Assembly (NCBI RefSeq): GCF_900105735.1
Contig: NZ_LT629793.1
Coordinates: 4,402,001 to 4,466,000 of the forward strand
Source of the DNA: Pseudomonas yamanorum
GTDB taxonomy: Bacteria > Pseudomonadota > Gammaproteobacteria > Pseudomonadales > Pseudomonadaceae
DNA: 64,000 nt
Direction of reading: 5' to 3'
Made by a program: the position numbers and the translations under genes. The notes under the pieces are model-generated. The model was not told the origin of the DNA, made no database searches, and worked only from the letters and a program-made list of their open reading frames with translations. This document shows, piece after piece, positions 43,159-53,182 of this stretch. How positions within the stretch are numbered: position 1 is the first letter of the stretch; the number at the start of each line of letters is the position of its first letter.

Positions 43159-46017
43159 ATGCTTGAGCTCACCCACGAGCAGATATCCATGGGCCAGACG
43201 GCTGTGGATAAGTCTGCTGCCTTGCAACTGCTCGCTGAAAAACTGGTGGCCGATGGCCTGGTCGCCGAGGGTTACCTCAGTGGCTTGCAAGCGCGTGAAG
43301 CCCAAGGCTCGACCTTTCTCGGCCAAGGCATCGCCATCCCCCACGGTACTCCCGAAACCCGCGACCAGGTGTTCGCCACCGGCGTGCGCCTCCTGCAATT
43401 CCCCGAGGGCGTGGATTGGGGCGATGGCCAGATCGTTTACCTGGCGATCGGCATTGCCGCCAAATCCGACGAACACCTGCGCCTGCTGCAACTGCTGACC
43501 CGAGCCCTCGGCGAGACTGACCTGGGCCAGGCCCTGCGCCGCGCCAGCTCCGCCGAAGCTTTGCTGAAACTGCTGCAAGGCGCACCGCAGGAGCTGGCGC
43601 TGGACGCACAGATGATCGGGTTGGGCGTGTCGGCTGATGATTTCGAAGAGCTGGTGTGGCGTGGCGCACGCCTGCTGCGCCAGGCCGATTGCGTAAGCAA
43701 TGGGTTTGCCGCCGTGCTGCAACAAGTCGATGCGCTGCCCCTGGGCGATGGCCTGTGGTGGCTGCACAGCGAGCAGACGGTGAAACGTCCCGGCCTGGCC
43801 TTTGTCACTCCGGACAAACCGATGCGTTACCTGGGCCAGCCATTGAGCGGCCTGTTCTGCCTGGCCAGCCTCGGCGAGGCTCACCAGACCTTGCTCGAAC
43901 GCCTGTGCGCCTTGCTGATCGAAGGCCGCGGCCAGGAACTCGGCCGCGCCACCAGCAGCCGGGCCGTGCTGGAAGTGCTCGGCGGTGAACTGCCGGCCGA
44001 CTGGCCCAGCGTGCGCATCGCCCTGGCCAACGCCCACGGCCTGCATGCGCGCCCCGCGAAGATCCTCGCGCAATTGGCGAAAAGTTTTGACGGTGAAATC
44101 CGTGTGCGCATCGTGGATGGTGATGTCAGCGCGGTGTCGGTAAAAAGCCTGAGCAAGTTGCTGAGCCTTGGCGCACGGCGTGGCCAGGTGCTGGAGTTTG
44201 TCGCTGAGCCAACCATTGCCGGTGACGCCTTGCCCGCCTTGCTGGCGGCAGTGGAAGAAGGTCTCGGTGAAGAAGTCGAGCCGCTGCCAGCGGTCAGCGC
44301 CCAGCAGGTCGTCGTCGATATCGAACCCGTGATCAGCGCCCCGGTATCCGGCAGCCTGATCCAGGCCATCGCCGCCGCCCCCGGCATTGCGATTGGCCCG
44401 GCGCATATCCAGGTGCTGCAACCTTTCGAATACCCGCTGCGCGGTGAGTCGCCAGTGATTGAGCGCCAACGCCTGCACGCGGCATTGACCGACGTGCGCC
44501 GGGATATCCAGGGCCTGATCGAGCGCAGCAAATCCAAGGCCATCCGCGAGATCTTCATCACCCACCAGGAGATGCTCGACGACCCGGAACTGACCGACGA
44601 AGTCGAGACGCGTCTCAAGCAGGGCGAAAGCGCCGAAGCCGCCTGGATGAGCGTGATCGAAGCCGCCGCCAAACAGCAGGAATCGCTGCAGGACGCCTTG
44701 CTCGCCGAGCGCGCTGCTGACCTGCGTGACATTGGCCGCCGCGTGCTGGCGCAACTGTGCGGTGTCGAAACCGCCCAGGAGCCGGACGAACCCTACATTC
44801 TGGTGATGGACGAAGTGGGCCCCTCGGACGTGGCGCGCCTGGACCCGGTGCGTGTTGCCGGCATCCTCACCGCCCGTGGCGGCGCCACCGCCCACAGCGC
44901 CATCGTCGCCCGCGCCCTGGGCATTCCCGCGCTGGTGGGTGCAGGCCCGGCGGTGTTGCTGCTGGCCTCGGGCACGCCGTTGCTGCTGGATGGCCAACGC
45001 GGTCGCTTGCATGTCGACGCCGACGCCGCCACCTTGCAACGCGCCACCGTCGAACGCGACACCCGCGAACAACGCCTGCAAGCCGCCGCCGCGCAACGCC
45101 ATGAACCGGCGCTGACCCGCGATGGCCATGCCGTAGAAGTGTTCGCCAATATCGGCGAAAGCGCCGGGGTTGCCAGCGCAGTCGAGCAGGGCGCCGAAGG
45201 TATCGGCCTGCTGCGCACCGAACTGATTTTCATGGCGCACAAACAAGCGCCCGACGAAGCCACCCAGGAAGCCGAATACCGCCGGGTACTCGACGGCCTC
45301 GGCGGTCGGCCACTGGTGGTGCGCACCCTGGATGTGGGCGGTGACAAACCGCTGCCTTACTGGCCGATCGCCAAGGAAGAAAACCCCTTCCTCGGCGTGC
45401 GTGGTATCCGCCTGACCCTGCAACGCCCGCAGATCATGGAAGCGCAATTGCGTGCGCTGTTGCGCTCGGCGGACAACCGTCCGCTGCGCATCATGTTCCC
45501 CATGGTCGGCAGCGTGGATGAGTGGCGCCAGGCCCGGGACATGACCGAGCGCCTGCGCCTGGAAATCCCGGTGGCCGACCTGCAATTGGGGATCATGATC
45601 GAAGTGCCGTCGGCCGCGTTGCTGGCGCCGGTACTGGCCAAGGAAGTGGACTTCTTCAGCGTCGGCACCAACGACCTGACCCAGTACACCCTGGCCATCG
45701 ACCGTGGCCACCCGACGCTGTCGGCTCAGGCTGACGGCCTGCATCCGGCCGTGTTGCAACTGATCGACATCACCGTGCGCGCCGCCCATGCCCATGGCAA
45801 ATGGGTGGGGGTGTGCGGCGAGTTGGCGGCCGACCCGTTGGCGGTTCCGGTGCTGGTCGGCCTGGGAGTGGATGAGCTGAGCGTGTCTGCGCGCAGCATC
45901 CCCGAGGTCAAGGCACGGGTACGTGAATTCAGTCTGAGCGAGGCCCAAGGCCTGGCCCAAAAAGCTCTGGCGGTGGGTTCCCCCGCCGAAGTGCGTGCGC
46001 TTGTGGAGGCCGTGTAA
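43159..46017 (+). CDS. fruB: Fructose PTS multiphosphoryl transfer protein FruB (EIIA-HPr-EI)
   Basis: 952 residues. It passes phosphate from PEP to fructose. Three modules are visible: EIIA-Fru with H62 in AIPHGT; HPr with H296 in AHGLHARPAK; and Enzyme I with H579 in RGGATAHSAIVARA and the PEP-binding barrel (LLRTELIFM, VGTNDLTQYTLAIDRGHP, GVCGELAADP). aggaga precedes ATG. Its TAA is followed directly by the fruK ATG, so fruBKA is one operon. Antisense open frames of nearly 1000 codons here are shadows of GC-rich coding. Confidence 0.95.
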   Translation: MLELTHEQISMGQTAVDKSAALQLLAEKLVADGLVAEGYLSGLQAREAQGSTFLGQGIAIPHGTPETRDQVFATGVRLLQFPEGVDWGDGQIVYLAIGIAAKSDEHLRLLQLLTRALGETDLGQALRRASSAEALLKLLQGAPQELALDAQMIGLGVSADDFEELVWRGARLLRQADCVSNGFAAVLQQVDALPLGDGLWWLHSEQTVKRPGLAFVTPDKPMRYLGQPLSGLFCLASLGEAHQTLLERLCALLIEGRGQELGRATSSRAVLEVLGGELPADWPSVRIALANAHGLHARPAKILAQLAKSFDGEIRVRIVDGDVSAVSVKSLSKLLSLGARRGQVLEFVAEPTIAGDALPALLAAVEEGLGEEVEPLPAVSAQQVVVDIEPVISAPVSGSLIQAIAAAPGIAIGPAHIQVLQPFEYPLRGESPVIERQRLHAALTDVRRDIQGLIERSKSKAIREIFITHQEMLDDPELTDEVETRLKQGESAEAAWMSVIEAAAKQQESLQDALLAERAADLRDIGRRVLAQLCGVETAQEPDEPYILVMDEVGPSDVARLDPVRVAGILTARGGATAHSAIVARALGIPALVGAGPAVLLLASGTPLLLDGQRGRLHVDADAATLQRATVERDTREQRLQAAAAQRHEPALTRDGHAVEVFANIGESAGVASAVEQGAEGIGLLRTELIFMAHKQAPDEATQEAEYRRVLDGLGGRPLVVRTLDVGGDKPLPYWPIAKEENPFLGVRGIRLTLQRPQIMEAQLRALLRSADNRPLRIMFPMVGSVDEWRQARDMTERLRLEIPVADLQLGIMIEVPSAALLAPVLAKEVDFFSVGTNDLTQYTLAIDRGHPTLSAQADGLHPAVLQLIDITVRAAHAHGKWVGVCGELAADPLAVPVLVGLGVDELSVSARSIPEVKARVREFSLSEAQGLAQKALAVGSPAEVRALVEAV

Positions 46018-46938
46018 ATGGCAAGGATTTTAAGCCTGACGCTGAACCCGGCGTTGGACCTGACGGTGCGCCTGACGCGCCTGGAACCGGGTGAGGTCAA
46101 CCGCAGTGAGGCGATGATCACCCATGCTGCCGGCAAGGGCGTGAACGTCGCTCAAGTGCTGGCGGACCTTGGCCATCAGGTGACCGTGGGCGGCTTTCTT
46201 GGCGAGGACAATCCCCAAGCGTTCGAGATGCTGATTGCCCGTCGCGGTTTCACCGATGCCTTTATTCGCGTACCGGGCGAAACCCGCAGCAATATCAAGA
46301 TCGCCGAACAGGACGGGCGGGTCACGGACGTCAACGCCCCGGGCCCGCTGGTCAGCGAGCAGGCGCAACAGGCACTGCTTGAGCAGTTGGCGCGGATTGC
46401 TCCGGGACACGACGCTGTCGTCGTGGCCGGCAGCCTGCCACGCGGCATCACCCCTCAGTGGTTCCAGAGCCTGCTGCAGCAACTGAAAAACCTCGGTTTG
46501 AAAGTCGCTCTGGACACCAGCGGCGAAGCGCTGCGCGCCGGATTGAACGCCGGCCCATGGCTGATCAAACCCAATACTGAAGAACTGGCCGATGCCCTCG
46601 GTCATGCCACGGATGCTGTCAGCCAACTGCATCGGCAAGGTGTTGAGCATGTGGTGGTCTCCGACGGTGCCGCAGGCGTGAGCTGGTACAGCCCGGATGC
46701 CGCGCTGCACGCCACGCCACCCAAAGTAACGGTGGCCAGTACCGTAGGCGCCGGCGACTCGCTGTTGGCCGGGATGCTTCACGGTTTGCTCAATGGCGAT
46801 ACGCCGGAGCAGACCCTGCGCCGCGCCACTGCCATTGCCGCGATGGCGGTCACGCAAATCGGCTTTGGCATCACCGATGAGGCACAGCTTGAGACTTTGC
46901 AGAGCGGCGTCCACGTGCGCCCGCTGACAGAACAATAA
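46018..46938 (+). CDS. fruK: 1-phosphofructokinase FruK
   Basis: 306 residues. It phosphorylates fructose-1-phosphate, made by FruA during uptake, to fructose-1,6-bisphosphate. PfkB-family signatures: AGGKGVNVAQ-type segment (HAAGKGVNVAQVLADLG) near 40, GSLPRGI near 140, and the ATP-site VASTVGAGDSLLAGMLHGLL near 240-260, including the catalytic Asp. Starts immediately after the fruB stop and is followed 11 bp later by fruA. Complete. Confidence 0.95.
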   Translation: MARILSLTLNPALDLTVRLTRLEPGEVNRSEAMITHAAGKGVNVAQVLADLGHQVTVGGFLGEDNPQAFEMLIARRGFTDAFIRVPGETRSNIKIAEQDGRVTDVNAPGPLVSEQAQQALLEQLARIAPGHDAVVVAGSLPRGITPQWFQSLLQQLKNLGLKVALDTSGEALRAGLNAGPWLIKPNTEELADALGHATDAVSQLHRQGVEHVVVSDGAAGVSWYSPDAALHATPPKVTVASTVGAGDSLLAGMLHGLLNGDTPEQTLRRATAIAAMAVTQIGFGITDEAQLETLQSGVHVRPLTEQ

Positions 46939-46949
46939 GAGGGTTGGTC

Positions 46950-48662
46950 ATGAAGTTAGCCATTGTTACTGCCTGCCCGAACGGCATGGTCACCAGTGTG
47001 CTGTGCGCCCGCTTGCTGGACGCCGCCGCCCAGCGCCAGGGCTGGAGCACCAGCGTCGAAGTGGTCGATGTGCAACACCCGGAACGTCAATTGTCGGCGG
47101 CCACCATTGAAGCCGCCGAGTGGGTGTTGCTGGTCAGCAGCACGCCGGTGGACATGCAGCGTTTTGTCGGCAAACGCGTATTCCGCAGCACGCCGGCCCA
47201 GGCGCTGCAGGATGTGGACGCGGTGTTGCGTCGCGGGGTCGAAGAGGCTCAGGTGCAGGAGGCTGATGCGGCACCGGCGAAAAGCACGCCGCGTATCGTC
47301 GCGATCACCGCGTGCCCGACCGGCGTCGCCCACACCTTCATGGCTGCCGAAGCGTTGCAGCAAACCGCCAAGCGCCTCGGGTATGACCTGCAGGTGGAAA
47401 CCCAGGGCTCGGTGGGCGCCCGCACGCCACTGAGTCCCGAGGCGATTCGTGACGCCGACGTGGTGCTGTTGGCCGCCGATATCGAAGTCGCCACCGAGCG
47501 CTTTGTCGGCAAGAAAATCTATCGCTGTGGCACCGGGATCGCGCTCAAGCAATCCGAGGCGACCCTCAACAAGGCGCTGGCCGAAGGCAAGCAGGAATCC
47601 GCTGCCAGTGGTGCGGCCGCCAAACCGGAGAAGACCGGTGTCTACAAACACCTGCTCACCGGCGTGTCGTTCATGTTGCCGATGGTGGTGGCGGGCGGTC
47701 TGCTGATCGCCCTGTCGTTCGTATTCGGCATTCATGCCTTTGAAGAAAAAGGCACCCTGGCCGCCGCGCTGAAAACCGTCGGCGACCAGGCCTTCATGCT
47801 GATGGTGCCGCTGTTGGCGGGTTATATCGCCTACTCGATTGCCGACCGTCCGGGCCTGGCTCCCGGCATGATCGGCGGTCTGCTGGCCAGCACCTTGGGC
47901 GCGGGGTTTATCGGCGGGATCTTCGCCGGTTTCCTGGCCGGCTACTGCGTCAAATTCATCAGTCGTGCGATCCGTTTGCCCCAGAGCCTCGAAGCCCTCA
48001 AGCCGATCCTGATCATCCCGTTGCTGGCGAGCCTGTTCACGGGCCTGGCGATGATTTACCTGGTGGGGCCGCCGGTGGCGAAGATGCTTACCGGCCTCAC
48101 GGATTTCCTCAGCACCATGGGCACCACCAACGCCGTGCTGCTGGGCATCTTGTTGGGCGGCATGATGTGCGTCGACCTGGGCGGGCCGATCAACAAGGCG
48201 GCCTACGCGTTTTCCGTCGGCCTGCTGGCGGCGCAAAGCGGTGCACCCATGGCCGCGACCATGGCCGCCGGCATGGTGCCGCCCATTGGCATGGGCATCG
48301 CCACCTTCCTGGCGCGGCGCAAGTTCGCCCAGACCGAGCGCGAAGCCGGCAAGGCCGCGTTGATTCTCGGCATGTGCTTTATCTCCGAAGGCGCAATTCC
48401 GTTTGCCGCCAAGGACCCGCTGCGGGTGATTCCGGCGAGCATCGCTGGCGGCGCGCTGACCGGTGCGCTGTCGATGTATTTCGGCTGCAAACTGATGGCG
48501 CCTCATGGCGGGTTGTTTGTGATGCTGATCCCGAATGCGATCAACCATGCGCTGCTGTATCTGCTGGCGATTGTGGCGGGGAGTTTGTTGACCGCTGTGG
48601 TGTATGCTTTCCTCAAACGCCCGGAGACCGTAGAGCTTTCTGTCGCACCCGCCCAGGCATAA
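46950..48662 (+). CDS. fruA: Fructose PTS EIIBC component FruA
   Basis: 570 residues from ATG 46950 (agaggg upstream). An N-terminal EIIB-like domain (IVTACPNGMVTSV) is followed by the working EIIB with C122 in ITACPTGVAHTFMAAEAL. After a linker comes the EIIC membrane part with about ten helices (GVSFMLPMVVAGGLLIALSF through INHALLYLLAIVAGSLL). The Cys takes phosphate from FruB and gives it to incoming fructose at C1. Complete; a REP doublet follows the stop. Confidence 0.95.
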   Translation: MKLAIVTACPNGMVTSVLCARLLDAAAQRQGWSTSVEVVDVQHPERQLSAATIEAAEWVLLVSSTPVDMQRFVGKRVFRSTPAQALQDVDAVLRRGVEEAQVQEADAAPAKSTPRIVAITACPTGVAHTFMAAEALQQTAKRLGYDLQVETQGSVGARTPLSPEAIRDADVVLLAADIEVATERFVGKKIYRCGTGIALKQSEATLNKALAEGKQESAASGAAAKPEKTGVYKHLLTGVSFMLPMVVAGGLLIALSFVFGIHAFEEKGTLAAALKTVGDQAFMLMVPLLAGYIAYSIADRPGLAPGMIGGLLASTLGAGFIGGIFAGFLAGYCVKFISRAIRLPQSLEALKPILIIPLLASLFTGLAMIYLVGPPVAKMLTGLTDFLSTMGTTNAVLLGILLGGMMCVDLGGPINKAAYAFSVGLLAAQSGAPMAATMAAGMVPPIGMGIATFLARRKFAQTEREAGKAALILGMCFISEGAIPFAAKDPLRVIPASIAGGALTGALSMYFGCKLMAPHGGLFVMLIPNAINHALLYLLAIVAGSLLTAVVYAFLKRPETVELSVAPAQA

Positions 48663-48670
48663 CTCGGTTC

Positions 48671-48759
48671 ATGTGGGAGCTGGCTTGCCTGCGATGCAGG
48701 CACCTCGGTGTATCAGCGTAACCGAGGTGATGCGATCGCAGGCAAGCCAGCTCCCACAT
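48671..48759. repeat. REP doublet (REPIN)
   Basis: Outer arms atgtgggagctggcttgcct (48671) and the inverted aggcaagccagctcccacat (to 48759) enclose inner arms cacctcggt / accgaggtg. It is the standard P. fluorescens REP doublet and sits directly after fruA. Confidence 0.85.
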
Positions 48760-48848
48760 TTGATCTTCGTTATGAATAAGGTCTGTGTCATATCCCCTTC
48801 ATCCCTTCATGCTTAAGTTTCCCTTTTGCTGCTCGAGAGGGAACCTGC

Positions 48849-50390
48849 ATGAGCCACTTCAATCTCGGTCGCCGCCGCGTGATGCAAGCCGTTGGCGCCG
48901 GCCTGTTGTTGCCGGGCCTCGCGCCTGCGGTGATCGCCTCGGTCAAGGATCGCCCGCAACTTACCGACGGCGTGCAATCCGGCGACCTGCTGGGCGACCG
49001 CGCGATGATCTGGAGCCGCAGCGACCGCCCGTCGCGGATGGTGGTGGAGTGGGATACCCGTAGCGTATTCAGCAACCCGCGCAAATTCGTCTCGCCCCTG
49101 GTCGACAGCCGCACGGATTTCACCGCCCGTGTCGAACTCACCGGACTGCCCGTCGACCAGGCGATTTTCTACCGTGTGCACTTCGAAGACGCCCAGACCG
49201 GCGTGGCCAGCGAGCCCTGGTTCGGCCACCTGCGCAGCGTGCCGCAACAGCGCCGGGACATCCGCTTTGTGTGGAGCGGCGATACCGTTGGCCAAGGCTT
49301 CGGCATCAACCCGGACATCGGCGGCATGCGCATCTACGAAGCCATGCGCTTGCGCCTGCCGGACTTCTTTATCCACAGCGGCGACACCATCTACGCCGAC
49401 GGCCCGGTGCCCGCGCAACTGACCACCGAAGACGGACGCATCTGGCGCAACATCACCACCGAAGCCAAAAGCAAAGTCGCCGAAACCCTGAATGAATACC
49501 GGGGCAACTATCGCTACAACCTGATGGACGAAAACGTGCGTCGCTTCAATGCCGAAGTGCCGCAGATCTGGCAGTGGGACGACCACGAAGTGATCAACAA
49601 CTGGTCGCCGAGCAAGCAGCTGGATGAGCGCTACAAGACCCGCGACATCAACACCCTGGTAGGCCGTGCGCGCCAGGCCTGGCTGGAATATTCGCCCATG
49701 CGCCGGCAAAGCGCCGACCAGGGTGGGCGGATTTATCGCAAGCTCAGCTACGGCCCTTTGCTGGATGTTTTCGTGTTGGACATGCGCAGCTATCGCGGGC
49801 CGAACGACGACAACCTTGGCGGCGAAAAACCGTTTCTTGGACGTGAACAACTGGACTGGCTCAAGCGCGAATTGAAAGCCTCCCAGGCGCAGTGGAAAGT
49901 CATCGCTGCCGACATGCCCATTGGCCTCGGCGTACCCGACGGTGAGGTCAGCCCTGGCGTGCCACGTTGGGAGGCCATCGCCAACGGTGACCCGGGACCG
50001 GCTCAGGGACGGGAATTGGAGATCGCCGAATTGCTCGCGTTTTTGCGGGCGCAGCAGGTGCGTAATCACGTGTGGCTCACGGCGGATGTGCATTACTGCG
50101 CGGCCCATCATTACCATCCGGATCGGGCGGCGTTTCAGGATTTTGAACCGTTCTGGGAGTTCGTCGCCGGGCCGTTGAACGCTGGGAGTTTTGGGCCTAA
50201 TCCGCTGGATAAAACCTTTGGCCCGGAAGTGGTGTTCGAGAAGGCACCGACGGTGCAGAACAGCTCGCCGTTTGCCGGGTTCCAGTTTTTTGGCGAGGTG
50301 CAGATTGATGGGCAGACGGCGGAACTGACGGTGATTTTGCGGGACCTGGATGGGGTTTCGGTGTTTGAACAGAAACTGCAGCCCGCCTGA
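48849..50390 (+). CDS. PhoD-like alkaline phosphatase, Tat-exported
   Basis: 513 residues. The N-terminus NLGRRRVMQAVGAGLLLPGL is a twin-arginine signal, so it is exported folded. The PhoD-type metal/phosphatase domain follows: FVWSGDTVGQ, DFFIHSGDTIYADGP, QIWQWDDHEVINNW and HVWLTADVHYCAAHHYHPDR carry the metal-binding Asp and His residues; an N-terminal fibronectin-like domain spans about 35-130. It hydrolyses phosphate mono- or diesters in the periplasm. Stand-alone, flanked on both sides by REP doublets. No Pho box was seen. Confidence 0.88.
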   Translation: MSHFNLGRRRVMQAVGAGLLLPGLAPAVIASVKDRPQLTDGVQSGDLLGDRAMIWSRSDRPSRMVVEWDTRSVFSNPRKFVSPLVDSRTDFTARVELTGLPVDQAIFYRVHFEDAQTGVASEPWFGHLRSVPQQRRDIRFVWSGDTVGQGFGINPDIGGMRIYEAMRLRLPDFFIHSGDTIYADGPVPAQLTTEDGRIWRNITTEAKSKVAETLNEYRGNYRYNLMDENVRRFNAEVPQIWQWDDHEVINNWSPSKQLDERYKTRDINTLVGRARQAWLEYSPMRRQSADQGGRIYRKLSYGPLLDVFVLDMRSYRGPNDDNLGGEKPFLGREQLDWLKRELKASQAQWKVIAADMPIGLGVPDGEVSPGVPRWEAIANGDPGPAQGRELEIAELLAFLRAQQVRNHVWLTADVHYCAAHHYHPDRAAFQDFEPFWEFVAGPLNAGSFGPNPLDKTFGPEVVFEKAPTVQNSSPFAGFQFFGEVQIDGQTAELTVILRDLDGVSVFEQKLQPA

Positions 50391-50408
50391 TTTGGAATGC
50401 AATTAAAC

Positions 50409-50498
50409 ATGTGGGAGCTGGCTTGCCTGCGATAGCGGAGTGTCAGTCAATAATTTTTAACTGATACACCGCCATCGCAGGCAAGCCAGCTCCCACAG
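50409..50498. repeat. REP doublet (REPIN)
   Basis: Arms catgtgggagctggcttgcc and the inverted ggcaagccagctcccaca, with inner tgatacaccgcc-like sequence, between the convergent phosphatase and piuB genes. Same family as 48671-48759. Confidence 0.85.
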
Positions 50499-50522
50499 TA
50501 GACCTTCATTGTCTGGAGGAAA

Positions 50523-53066
50523 TCAGTACACATCCCGGCGATAGCGGCCCTGCTCGATCAACCGCTCAACCGCCTCACTGCCCAGCACCTCGTGCAGCAC
50601 CTGATCCACACCCGCCGCCATCCCCTGCAAACTGCCGCAGACGTAAATCGCCGCGCCATCCGCGATCCATTTGCGTAGCACGTCAGCCGACTCACGCAGG
50701 CGGTCCTGAACGTAGATTTTCTCTGCCTGATCCCGGGAAAACGCCTGGTCCAGCAATGCCAGGTCACCGCTGGCCAGCCAGCCTTGCAGCTCGTCCTGGC
50801 AGTGGTAGTCGTGGGCGATATTGCGTTCGCCAAACAGCAGCCAGTTGCGCTGCTGACCGTCGGCAATTCGCGCCTTGAGCAAACTGCGCAACCCGGCGAG
50901 GCCGGTGCCGTTACCCAGCAGAATCATCGGCACGGGCTCGGTCGGCAGATGGAAACCACTGTTGCGCCGCAGTCGCAGGCTGATGGTCGAACCCAACGGT
51001 GCGTGTTCGGTCAACCAGCCGGAACCCACGCCCACGCTGCCATCGGGGTGACGTTCCTGGCGCACGATCAGCTCCAGCACGCCGTCGCTGGCAATCGAGG
51101 CGATGGAGTATTCGCGCATGTTCAACGGCACCAGTGCATTGACCAGCGCCTGGGCATGCAGGCCCACCAGGTGTGCGCGGTTGTCCGGTAGCTGACGACT
51201 GGCCAACGCCTGGTCGAGGGTGTGTGCGAGGCCGTCGATCACCACACCTTCGCTGCCCGCCAGTCCAAGGCCGTCGAGGAAATGTTCGATGGCCCATGGG
51301 CAATTACGCGGCAGCACTTCTACCAGGTCACCGGCCAGCCAATCCCGTGGGGCTGGCGGGGTGAGCCCGAGCAAATAGACGCCGGAGCCGCTGCTGTCTG
51401 GATTGAGCAAGGTACGATGCTTCAGGGTCCAGTTTTCATAGGTCGCGCTGGCCCATGCTGCCGCGGGTGCATGGCCGGTCAGTTGGCCGAGTTGTTGTTG
51501 CCAGTGCAGCAACGCATCGGTGTCGCCGCTGTCGACTTCCACCGGGGCGAACAACGGGTTGCCGCCCTGGTTGGTCAGCCAGAAATGCAGGCGCCGGGCG
51601 AAGCCGCAGAAGTGTTGATACTGGCGATCACCCAAGGCCAGCACCGAGTAGTTCAAACCCTTGAGAGAGAGGTCCTGGCCGAGCACACTGCGTTCGAAAC
51701 CACGGGCGCTGTCCGGTGCTTCGCCGTCGCCGAAGGTGCTGACCACAAACAATGCATTGTTCGCCTGGCGCAAATCTTTCTCCCTGACGCTGCCCAGCGA
51801 TTGCACCTTCACCGGCAAGCCGGCGGCCTGCAATTGGCCGGCGGTCTGCCAGGCCAGTTGCTCGGCAAAACCGCTCTGGCTGGCAAAGCCGATCAGCCAG
51901 GCAGGTGCTTCGCTGTGGTTGTCCGTCAGGCCTTTACGCGCATCGCGCACCTGGCGCTTTTTGCGGCGGCGATCCAGGTACAGCAGCCAGCCGGTGATAA
52001 AGAACAGCGGCATGAGCAGCGCGCTGAGGGTCAGGATGATGCGGCCGGCCAGGCCGAAATAGCTGCCGGTGTGCAGCGCATAGATGCTGGTGAGGATCTG
52101 TGCCTTGAAGCTTTTGCCGATGTAGGTGTCATGGGATTTGACCTCGCCGTTGGCCGGGTCGAGGTTGATCTGGTTCAGTGCGCGGTCGTGAGGTGAGGTC
52201 TTCAGCAAGTAGTAGACGGTGGCGGGTTGCCCGGCGACCGCTGGCATACGGATGTTATAGCTGCTCAAACCGGGCCCGGCGTTGCTGTAGATGCTGCTCC
52301 AGATCGCATCGTAATTGGCCACCGGCGCAGGACCTTCCGGCGCCGGACCGCGCTTGCGCACGCGTTCGTTTTGCGGAGCGTCGGACATCAGTTTGGTCAG
52401 GCCATTGCTGTACCACTCGTAGGACCAGAACAGCCCGGTCAACGCAGCCAGAAGATAGAACAACAGGCACCAGGTGCCGAACACCGAGTGCAGGTCCCAG
52501 TTGAAACTGCGGCCTTTTTTGCGCCAGTCCAGGGTCAGCCACGCACGCCAGCTTGCCACTTGGCGTGGCCAGCGCAGATACAGGCCCGAGAGGCAGAAGA
52601 ACACCAGGATCAGCGTGCAGGCACCGGTGATTTGCCGGCCGGTGTCGCCGATGGCGAGGAAGCGGTGCAATTGCAGCACGAAGCCGAAGAACTCCTGGCC
52701 GACGGCGTCGCCCAGGTAGTCGCCGGTGTACGGGTCGAAGTAGCGCATCTGCCCACGACGTTCACCGGGCGGCGGGGTGAACCAGACCTTGGCGGCGTCG
52801 GTGCTGTCGGGTTGCACCGTGAGCATCGACACCGCTTTGCCTTCACGGGCTTCCAGGAGGCGCACCAGTTCAGCCGGCGGCAGTACACCGGCTGGACGCT
52901 TTTCCACCGTCAACACCGTCGGGTTCAACGCCTCGATGATTTCATCCTGGAACGACACCGTCGCGCCGGTGATCCCCATCAAGGCCAACACCAGCCCGGC
53001 GGTAATGCCGAAGAACCAATGCAACTGGAACAGGGTTTTCTTCAACACGTCGTGCGGCCTCGTCAT
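50523..53066 (-). CDS. piuB: PepSY membrane / NADPH flavoreductase (PiuB-like)
   Basis: 847 residues from ATG 53066; a start at 53117 is possible. PepSY-associated membrane domain at about 1-390 ([54 protein letters not shown]), then a flavodoxin domain ([15 protein letters not shown]) and a FAD/NADPH reductase domain (RREYSIAS-type [11 protein letters not shown], then [15 protein letters not shown] and [16 protein letters not shown]). It presumably reduces ferric iron or siderophore at the inner membrane. Known: the P. aeruginosa piuA-piuC locus has the same kind of gene beside it. Separated from piuA by a strong terminator, so it needs its own promoter. Confidence 0.8.
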   Translation of the reverse strand: MTRPHDVLKKTLFQLHWFFGITAGLVLALMGITGATVSFQDEIIEALNPTVLTVEKRPAGVLPPAELVRLLEAREGKAVSMLTVQPDSTDAAKVWFTPPPGERRGQMRYFDPYTGDYLGDAVGQEFFGFVLQLHRFLAIGDTGRQITGACTLILVFFCLSGLYLRWPRQVASWRAWLTLDWRKKGRSFNWDLHSVFGTWCLLFYLLAALTGLFWSYEWYSNGLTKLMSDAPQNERVRKRGPAPEGPAPVANYDAIWSSIYSNAGPGLSSYNIRMPAVAGQPATVYYLLKTSPHDRALNQINLDPANGEVKSHDTYIGKSFKAQILTSIYALHTGSYFGLAGRIILTLSALLMPLFFITGWLLYLDRRRKKRQVRDARKGLTDNHSEAPAWLIGFASQSGFAEQLAWQTAGQLQAAGLPVKVQSLGSVREKDLRQANNALFVVSTFGDGEAPDSARGFERSVLGQDLSLKGLNYSVLALGDRQYQHFCGFARRLHFWLTNQGGNPLFAPVEVDSGDTDALLHWQQQLGQLTGHAPAAAWASATYENWTLKHRTLLNPDSSGSGVYLLGLTPPAPRDWLAGDLVEVLPRNCPWAIEHFLDGLGLAGSEGVVIDGLAHTLDQALASRQLPDNRAHLVGLHAQALVNALVPLNMREYSIASIASDGVLELIVRQERHPDGSVGVGSGWLTEHAPLGSTISLRLRRNSGFHLPTEPVPMILLGNGTGLAGLRSLLKARIADGQQRNWLLFGERNIAHDYHCQDELQGWLASGDLALLDQAFSRDQAEKIYVQDRLRESADVLRKWIADGAAIYVCGSLQGMAAGVDQVLHEVLGSEAVERLIEQGRYRRDVY

Positions 53067-53131
53067 CAGGTTAGGTGTTTCACGGCGCGCATTATGCCGC
53101 GAGTTGTCGAGAAACATTCTTTTTTACACGC

Positions 53132-53165
53132 AAAAACCCCACGCATCCGATGCGTGGGGTTTTTT
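53132..53165. terminator. Strong bidirectional terminator after piuA
   Basis: A perfect palindrome, aaaaaccccacgcatc c gatgcgtggggttttt, with T-runs on both strands. It lies 17 bp beyond the piuA stop and before piuB. Confidence 0.9.
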
Positions 53166-53182
53166 CGGTGATTTGTATCGAT

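Noticed and set aside
43006..45960. 984-codon open frame on the minus strand
   Set aside because: Antisense shadow of fruB; no domain, no ribosome site, and codon use fits fruB.
46956..48548. 530-codon open frame on the minus strand
   Set aside because: Antisense shadow of fruA in GC-rich DNA.
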